DNA of 64,000 nt from Trachythela sp. YZ-2020 (Eukaryota > Cnidaria > Anthozoa > Malacalcyonacea > Clavulariidae): positions 2,797,501-2,861,500 of the forward strand of contig JADLSH010000155.1 in the NCBI GenBank assembly GCA_016169945.1, read 5' to 3'. The notes beneath the pieces are model-generated. The model was given only the letters and a program-made list of their open reading frames with translations, searched no databases and was not told where the DNA came from. Below are positions 57,955 through 64,000 of the stretch, in pieces; position 1 is the first letter of the stretch; the number at the start of each line of letters is the position of its first letter. The translations under genes and the position numbers were made by a program.

Positions 57955-58790
57955 GACTAATTATAGCTTAATCATAATTATCTGTATTGAAAAATTATGA
58001 CTAACTGTAGCTTAATCATAATTTTCCTATATTGAAAAATTATGGCTAATTATAGCTTAATCATAATGATCTATATTGAAAAATTATGACTAACTATAGC
58101 TTAATCATAATTTTCCCGTATTGTAAAATTATGACTAATTATAGCTTAATCATAATGTTCAATATTGAAAAATTATGACTAACTATAGCTTAATCATAAT
58201 TTTCCTATATTGAAAAATTATGACTAATTATAGCTTAATCATAATGATCTATATTGAAAAATTATGACTAACAATAGCTTAATCATAATTTTCATATATT
58301 GAGAAATTATGACTATAATTATAGCTTAATCAGATAATGATCTATATTGAAAATTATGACTAATTATAGCTTAATCATAATTATCTGTATTGAAAAATTA
58401 TGACTAACTGTAGCTTAATCATAATTTTCCTATATTGAAAAATTATGGCTAATTATAGCTTAATCATAATGATCTATATTGAAAAATTATGACTAACTAT
58501 AGCTTAATCATAATTTTCCCGTATTGTAAAATTATGACTAATTATAGCTTAATCATAATGTTCTATATTGAAAAATTATGACTAACTATAGCTTATCATA
58601 ATTTTTTTATATTGAAAAATTATGACTAATTATAGCTTAATCATAATGATCTATATTGAAAAATTATGACTAACAATAGCTTAATCATAATTTTCATATA
58701 TTGAGAAATTATGACTATAATTATAGCTTAATCAGATAATGATCTATATTGAAAATTATGACTAATTATAGCTTAATCATAATGATATAT
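57955..58790. repeat. 44-bp AT-rich satellite with 403-bp higher-order period
   Basis: About 19 copies of a ~44-bp unit containing TATGACTAATTATAGCTTAA and TCATAAT...TATTGAAAAAT. Variant units recur in the same order: TTATCTGTATTG at 57978 and 58381, CCCGTATTGTAAAA, and the ATTGAGAAATTATGACTATAA plus AATCAGATAATG pair. A block of about nine units was therefore duplicated as a whole. Confidence 0.9.
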
Positions 58791-60150
58791 TAAAAGCATT
58801 AAAATTGTTTTTAAATAGCATTTAAGTTATATAATGCGCATTAAATTTGGTTTTTTAATGATTTTAAATTTTGGCGGGAAAATTTCCGTGTTTCTGTACA
58901 GTTATAGAATCACGCTTCTCGACCAATCAGCACACGTGTACTATAAATGTTATATTATAAATAGAATTTGATAGCAAAATGCGCTCGTAGTTCGTAGTCT
59001 AGTCAAAATTAAAAAAACAAATCAACTTAAAACACCTGAGAACTTTTTATCACGAAAAATCAGAACATCACGATCGTCAACTTGAAGAAAAGCTGGGGAA
59101 AACTCTAAATTCAAAGTAAATGTGTTATTTTTAGTTCTTAAATGTCATACATTAACCTGGCCACGCACTTTAGATAATGATAACTAATCTAGACAAAACT
59201 GGGCAATTATGCCGTACTAAAATATAGTAAAACACTCACCTTCGTGTGGTGAAAAGCCAACATTGTACATCGCTTCAAAACAAAATGGCAGCCATAACAA
59301 CAAAATACGGATAGCAGTACTTCATGTTAGCAAATTGAAAAGATTTACATAATATGAATACCCTGGTCGCATTGACAGGATAATTTATTTGTTGCCATAT
59401 GGCAACACTGCCCGATATAAAGAGTTAAGAAGAGGCAGGCATCTAATGCAGCATGCCTGTTAGACGATAAAAACGACGTAGTCCTTTTTGTAAATTATTA
59501 ATTTAACTCAGCAAGATAATCACTGCAGCATGACGTTTCTAAGTACTGTACATTGTAAAATCATTTATTATTAGCATGACAAAATTACTGGATGCTGATT
59601 GGTTGAGAGGAGTACAATTTCCAAACATCACTCGTACTATTAATCCCTAATTGTACTCGCCATCGCATGATAACCTATACTAATAATTCATGAAGGAAAC
59701 ATTTGTATATATATGTAAATCTGATACAGAATCATGCTGATTTACATAAACTTTAAGTTCAATTTTCTCACCAAATATCATTCATTTATTTTAAATTGTT
59801 GAAGAATACGAACGTTCTCATCAAGACGTTTCACAAGCCATTTACAACATGAGCGGCTGCCGCTCATGCTGTATATATTACATACAAGTGCCACTTGTTC
59901 GATGAATGAAAAATGTTAAAAGTAGAGCTATTGTGACGAACTAACCAGAATAGCGCGATACATACGGGCTGGGTTTCCCAAACAAACTACGCCATCTTAA
60001 CAATCGCTAACTACGGGTAACAATGCACCGGTTTTCCGTTGCGTAATACCGTTTTATACCCCCAGTAGATACGGAAGACGTACTATTTTGTCCACCAAGA
60101 TGAACTGCGCATGCAAGCTAGCGCTCATGTGAATAAACACATCATGTCCA
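58791..60150. other. No gene seen; MITE D copy 2 and a short palindrome
   Basis: AT-rich; includes 59566-59682 and the palindrome ATGAGCGGCTGCCGCTCAT near 59848. A CCAAT word (CGACCAATCAGCACACG) lies at 58920. Confidence 0.45.
59566..59682. repeat. MITE D, copy 2 (internal deletion)
   Basis: Matches both ends of 49501-49692 but joins GAGTACAATT directly to TCCAAACATCAC. Confidence 0.8.
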
Positions 60151-60160
60151 ATACTAACTA

Positions 60161-60300
60161 CTTACTAACTGAGCGTGAGGTCTGTACGGTAAAATATCAA
60201 GCTGAGGTCTTGCTGTATTGACCAAGCGACAGCGAGGTCAATACAGCAAGACCGAGGCTTGATATTTTACCGTACAGACCGAACAGTCGAAGTTAGTAAG
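60161..60300. mobile_element. Foldback element
   Basis: Nested perfect arms: CTTACTAACT (60161-60170) with AGTTAGTAAG (60291-60300); a 24-bp arm at 60179-60202 with 60257-60280; an 18-bp arm at 60206-60223 with 60236-60253, around AAGCGACAGCGA. The whole can fold into one long hairpin; no coding content. Confidence 0.85.
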
Positions 60301-62335
60301 TTGTTTATTATATGGCATTTCAGACAACAAAAAACAATTCATTTTGCCAAAAATTGGTCACGCGAGGGCAAAGTACAAAGTCCGAAACTCAAAGCCGGTC
60401 ATTTTCAAATGTCAAAATAATTTCAATGATACGAATTTGTCTTAGTTTTTTACAAATTTATCTAATCTTAGCTTAGTAAAACTACTCTACAGTACCATTT
60501 ATAGAATAAAATATAAAATTAATAGAAAATATAGTGATATTGAGCTATCGCACCAAGGACAAAAACAACTTTGCATGTTCGAAAAAACAAAAATATTCTT
60601 GACTGTTTCAGTTAAAAAACATCGTAAAATTTACCTTAATATTTCGACTTGAGCCAACAAAACTTGATTTTATCCCTTGTAGTTATCCCTTTCCCGTATT
60701 TTCCGTTTATTTTTTAAGGATTTTTTAATGCTTTTATTGGTTTGAAATGTGTTCAAGTCGTCGCAGGGCAATAAGAATACCGTATTGCCCGTGGGCAATA
60801 CGGGAAAATCCTGCCTCGTCAGCGACCAATCAGATTGCGAGATTCACCAAAACAAGCACTTGCCCTATAATAATATCAATTAATACGATACAGGTCGTGA
60901 AAAAGCTTCAAGTAATTAATATACCAATATTTTGACATGAACTTCCAGAACAATTCATCAATCTTTTTGTTTTCCTCTATTGAAAATAGTGCGGGGCCTA
61001 TAAATTACAGGGTAGAGGGCTTAATAGGGTATATATAATGCCCTAGTTTTTGCAGAGTTCCTTTCCTACATTATATACAACTAATACAAGTGCTGAATTG
61101 CAGTGGCAGTAGTGCACAATATTAATATTTTATATCAACAGTGTTGAAACTTACATAAATTGATAAACCACAGCATAATCCAAGTCAACTTTTATAGTCA
61201 GCATTGTCCATATCGTCTTATATAAACATCCATGATCGTTCAACATTTTTAGCGTACGACCTTGGGTCGATACCAAAACCTGGCATTTTCACGAATTCAG
61301 TTAAATACTTCATGTTAGCAACTGCGGAGGAAGGACTTTCTCTCAGGCTATCCAGCGGAAATATATTATTCAACTCTGTGAAACTTTATATAAACTAAAT
61401 TTTAACATTAGTGAATTTTTGTAAATACTGCACTTTATATATCGAGGGGAATTGAAATAAATACTAATCAATGTTGAGTTTTAGTTATTAAATAAACACA
61501 TGAAAATGAAATACTATATTCGCAACGTAAATCAGGCTTATTTGGTAAGTTTAACACATATGTAAATAGTAAATTCGTTTGAATAACTATAATGTATTGC
61601 CACATTGGAACATGCATGATCACAGTTTTAATATATTCTGTTACATTGGAATTTCCAAGATATTGACAAGGCATTCATGCATTTGGAAATTCTCAAAATA
61701 TGGGCTAGCAACCCCATGAGGTGCACTAAAACTTCTCGTTCCTACATTCCAGCCACAACCCTGATTATTTAGATTTCCAATTGATTGTGGTTCCTGAGGC
61801 CTGAACTAATTGTGAGTGGGCTTTGGAGGTCGTCTTGCTGCTATAATAGATAGATTTAGTTTTGACGATGTGAACGTGAAGACGACGTGGATGGCGTCAT
61901 TTGGCGCGATTTTTCACGTCGTGTCCAAGACGTCAGTTTTTTTTGCTTATTTTTCCCTCGAAAAAGGTACGTACGCAATAAAATTTGTATAAATAATTTT
62001 TATTAGTCATCACTTTTGTTATTTTAAAATATTATGCGTATTTACTGATTTTATTTATGCGCATAATTATAAAAATTATGTTTCCGGTTTCGCCAAGACA
62101 ACCATAATTTGATCGAAACGAAATACCATAACAAACTACAGAATGATTCAGCTGCTTGCCAGTCTCAAGCAAGATGTTTTTTTTATCTAATTCTTATATA
62201 TTTTATTTGTATTATAAATGATTTATTCACTAATATTGTCTGCACTGTTATACGGTTTTATAGCAGTTAAATTCACACGATTTTGCTTCATTTTATGTAT
62301 TTTTTTTACAGTGTCGCTTGTATTTAAAGTTTTGT
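60301..62335. other. No gene seen upstream of the Myb/SANT-like gene
   Basis: AT-rich. A CpG-containing stretch at 61860-61935 (GACGTGGATGGCGTCATTTG, then CACGTCGTGTCC) could be promoter DNA of the gene at 62336. Confidence 0.35.
60780..60803. repeat. Hairpin CCGTATTGCCC-GT-GGGCAATACGG
   Basis: Perfect 11-bp arms with a 2-bp loop, followed 20 bp later by GCGACCAATCAG. The hairpins at 63322 and 63523 have a similar layout; the latter is also followed by CGACCAATCAG. Confidence 0.85.
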
Positions 62336-63242
62336 ATGGAGGCTATCCAAGGAGATCCCCAGAAGAAGAAAAAGTAAGCAAACTAACAATTAATATTAAC
62401 ACAAAGTGAAAATTTTGGGATCATGGTGGTTGCAAATGTTTTTAGAAATGTTATGAAATGGTTAAATATGTGACGAAGCTCATAAAATTTTTAAATTAAA
62501 TAATATTAGAGGTTGGATATCTGCCAAAATTTTTACAACGTGGTTTATATTGTTAATTAAACGAATTGTTTTGTTAAAATACTTTGTAAAAATATGTTAC
62601 TTTAAAGTCATTATTATTATGCAATTCTAAATTGCAATATTTTTATGTAAAATTTTTCAGGTCTGCTCTGAGCTGGAATGAGATAAAGGACCTAATGCTG
62701 CTAAAAGAGCTGGCAGCAGAGGGCGTGCTACAGCACAAATTAAAGTCAAGGGAGAGGGGTGCTGGCTGGCTTATCATTGCCAAAAAATTGCAACCAAGCT
62801 TCCCCGGGATTGAAGAAACAACTCGGGCTGTGAGGGACCATTATGGGGTACTCGAGAGAAAGCACAAAAACAAAATGGCACAAGAGGAAAGAGCGACAGG
62901 AATTAGTGGGGAAGAGCTGACAGAAGCGGAGGGGTTATTGGGGAATTGATCGAAATAAATGAGGAAACCGAAAGAAGAGTTGAAGGAGAGAACGAAGTAA
63001 AGAAAGCAAATGTCGAGAAGGAGAAAAATCAAGCAGTGGAGATGAGGCAACGGGCGATGGAACGATATGGAGAGACAAGAAAGAGGAATGGTGGGGAAAA
63101 TGGTGGGACACCAGAAAGAAAGAGGAGAAAGTCAGGAGATACATTCGAATGGTTAAGGGAAAAAGTAGCGATGGAAGGCGATGGAGAAGATGAATTAAAA
63201 GATGAAGATAAAGAGCCGCAAGAAGAGCAAGAAGATCCGTGA
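62336..63242 (+). CDS. Myb/SANT-like DNA-binding protein, two exons, one frameshift
   Basis: Exon 1, 62336-62373 (MEAIQGDPQKKK), acceptor-flanked upstream; intron 62374-62660 (GTAAGC ... ATTTTTCAG); exon 2 from 62661. Splicing gives KK-SALSWNEIKDLMLLKELA, then SRERGAGWLIIAKKLQPSFP and TTRAVRDHYGVLERKHKNKM, a Myb/SANT-like trihelix with the Trp spacing of TE-associated and cnidarian-expanded families; EERATGISGEELTEAEGLLG follows. At 62935-62942 a G is missing from the run, so the frame shifts from LLGN-stop to ELIEINEETERRVEG; the second frame continues as a basic/acidic coil (EKEKNQAVEMRQRAMERYGE) to 63242. Gln-rich coding remnants (QQHQQQQQ) extend to 63300 and again at 63612-63690, interrupted by a hairpin-bearing insertion. 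Probable pseudogene or unfixed indel. Confidence 0.7.
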
Positions 63243-63309
63243 TTTGCAATCCAAATGCACACAATGCAGCAACATCAGCAACAACAGCAGCAGCAACAAT
63301 ATACAATTA

Positions 63310-63600
63310 CTTTATGGTTTCCGTGTTTGGATGGCCTGATCCAAACACGCGCGGGAAAGAGTGCGAGGTTAAGAAAAGCGCGCGCGAAAACTCAGGCCGA
63401 AGGCGAGTGATTTTACGGCTTTTCTCACAACTCAGCAACATTCCCAATCAATTATCCCAGCCATCCACCAACAGAAACCATAATTGAATACATTTATAAA
63501 ATAACAAGAAGAAGATAGTCTTCCGTGTTTGGATGGCCTGATCCAAACACGGGTTTCGACCAATCAGAGCACGCGTTATATACATGTTATTTTATAACAA
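63310..63600. mobile_element. Insertion carrying two identical hairpins
   Basis: Splits the Gln-rich 3' end of the Myb-like gene. TTCCGTGTTTGGATGGCCTG followed by ATCCAAACACG occurs at 63319-63349 and 63521-63551, each with 11-bp arms around GGCCTG. Between them is a CpG-rich stretch (GCGCGCGCGAAAACTC). Exact boundaries are not defined. Confidence 0.55.
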
Positions 63601-63734
63601 CAATTCTTGATGATGCAACAACAGATGATGGCCATCATGGAAAAACAACAACAACAAACACAAGTTTTGGTAAATATTTTAAAAAACAATAACTAATAAA
63701 TTTAATAACATTTACTTTTATAATATAACTTAGG

Positions 63735-64000
63735 GGCCGACCATTAGATTTTTGAGGGGGGGGGGGGGCGTTGGGTGATTTTAGAAAAATATCCTTCAAG
63801 CATGGTGTATTTTAAAAAAATATCCGGCATAAGACTCCAAGGAAAAAAAATCATGCACATTTCCGGGTTTTCGGAGGGTCAAAATATTCAAAATTTTCTT
63901 GGGGGAGCATTCCCCTGAACTCCTTGTATGAATTTCAACCTGAAATCGCAGGAAATGGCCAAACAAATTTCTTGCGAACATGAGCATTTGAAAAAAAAAT
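63735..64000. mobile_element. Possible transposon end running off the window
   Basis: GGGGCCGACCATTAGATTTT, a 13-G run, then AT-rich sequence with AAAATATCC repeats to the right edge. The start looks like a DNA-transposon terminus. The matching end is outside the window. Confidence 0.3.

Noticed and set aside
57955..58790. Repeat/spacer reading of the 44-bp satellite as CRISPR-like
   Set aside because: The supposed spacers are variants of the same sequence and recur in order.

Overview
The window is AT-rich metazoan DNA: genes are split by short phase-consistent introns and transposons dominate. The mix of CR1/L2-like LINEs, a DUF3504 (Crypton-type) tyrosine recombinase, several hAT families, foldback MITEs (including one with an AACCTCGTTCCC-type end) and a Myb/SANT-like TE-type gene suggests a marine invertebrate, most likely a cnidarian. 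That is an inference; no species is identified.

Layout. 1-7.9 kb: a broken minus-strand LINE at the left edge; two short convergent host-gene ends of unknown identity (plus-strand terminal exon near 2.96-3.39 kb; minus-strand exons at 3.84-5.02 kb with two E2F-like sites upstream); dispersed repeats; and a 5'-truncated LINE. 7.86-14.15 kb: the most unusual unit, a perfect 37-bp inverted repeat enclosing an intron-containing DUF3504 tyrosine recombinase followed, in the same orientation, by a LINE with uninterrupted ORF1 and ORF2 and a (GAATT)n tail. 16.4-28.1 kb: a plus-strand adhesion-type GPCR gene that can be followed exon by exon from the GPS motif through TM1-TM5, TM6 and TM7, with a possible tail and polyA signal; one exon between TM5 and TM6 was not found, and two LINEs sit in its introns. 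28.2-30.8 kb: a cluster of unrelated satellites, including a foldback 7-mer array, a 20-bp GATATC array, telomere-like TTAGGG DNA and a C-rich minisatellite. 31.7-33.2 kb: a LINE 3' end and an unidentified minus-strand exon. 34.95-39.08 kb: a complete hAT element with TIRs and an exact 8-bp target duplication, its transposase gene decayed. 40.1-49.1 kb: nested transposons (a decayed minus-strand LINE, a MITE, and a second hAT-like transposase gene split by a LINE that itself lost its RT core). 52.6-53.9 kb: remnant of a Ty3/Gypsy-like LTR element. 54.5-54.9 kb: last exon of a class A GPCR. 57.9-58.8 kb: a 44-bp satellite with a 403-bp higher-order period. 60-64 kb: foldback elements and a two-exon Myb/SANT-like gene with a one-base frameshift.

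Host genes that can be followed are the adhesion GPCR (membrane signalling), the class A GPCR terminal exon and the small unidentified exons; nearly everything else with coding capacity is mobile-element derived. No rRNA, tRNA or CRISPR was seen.
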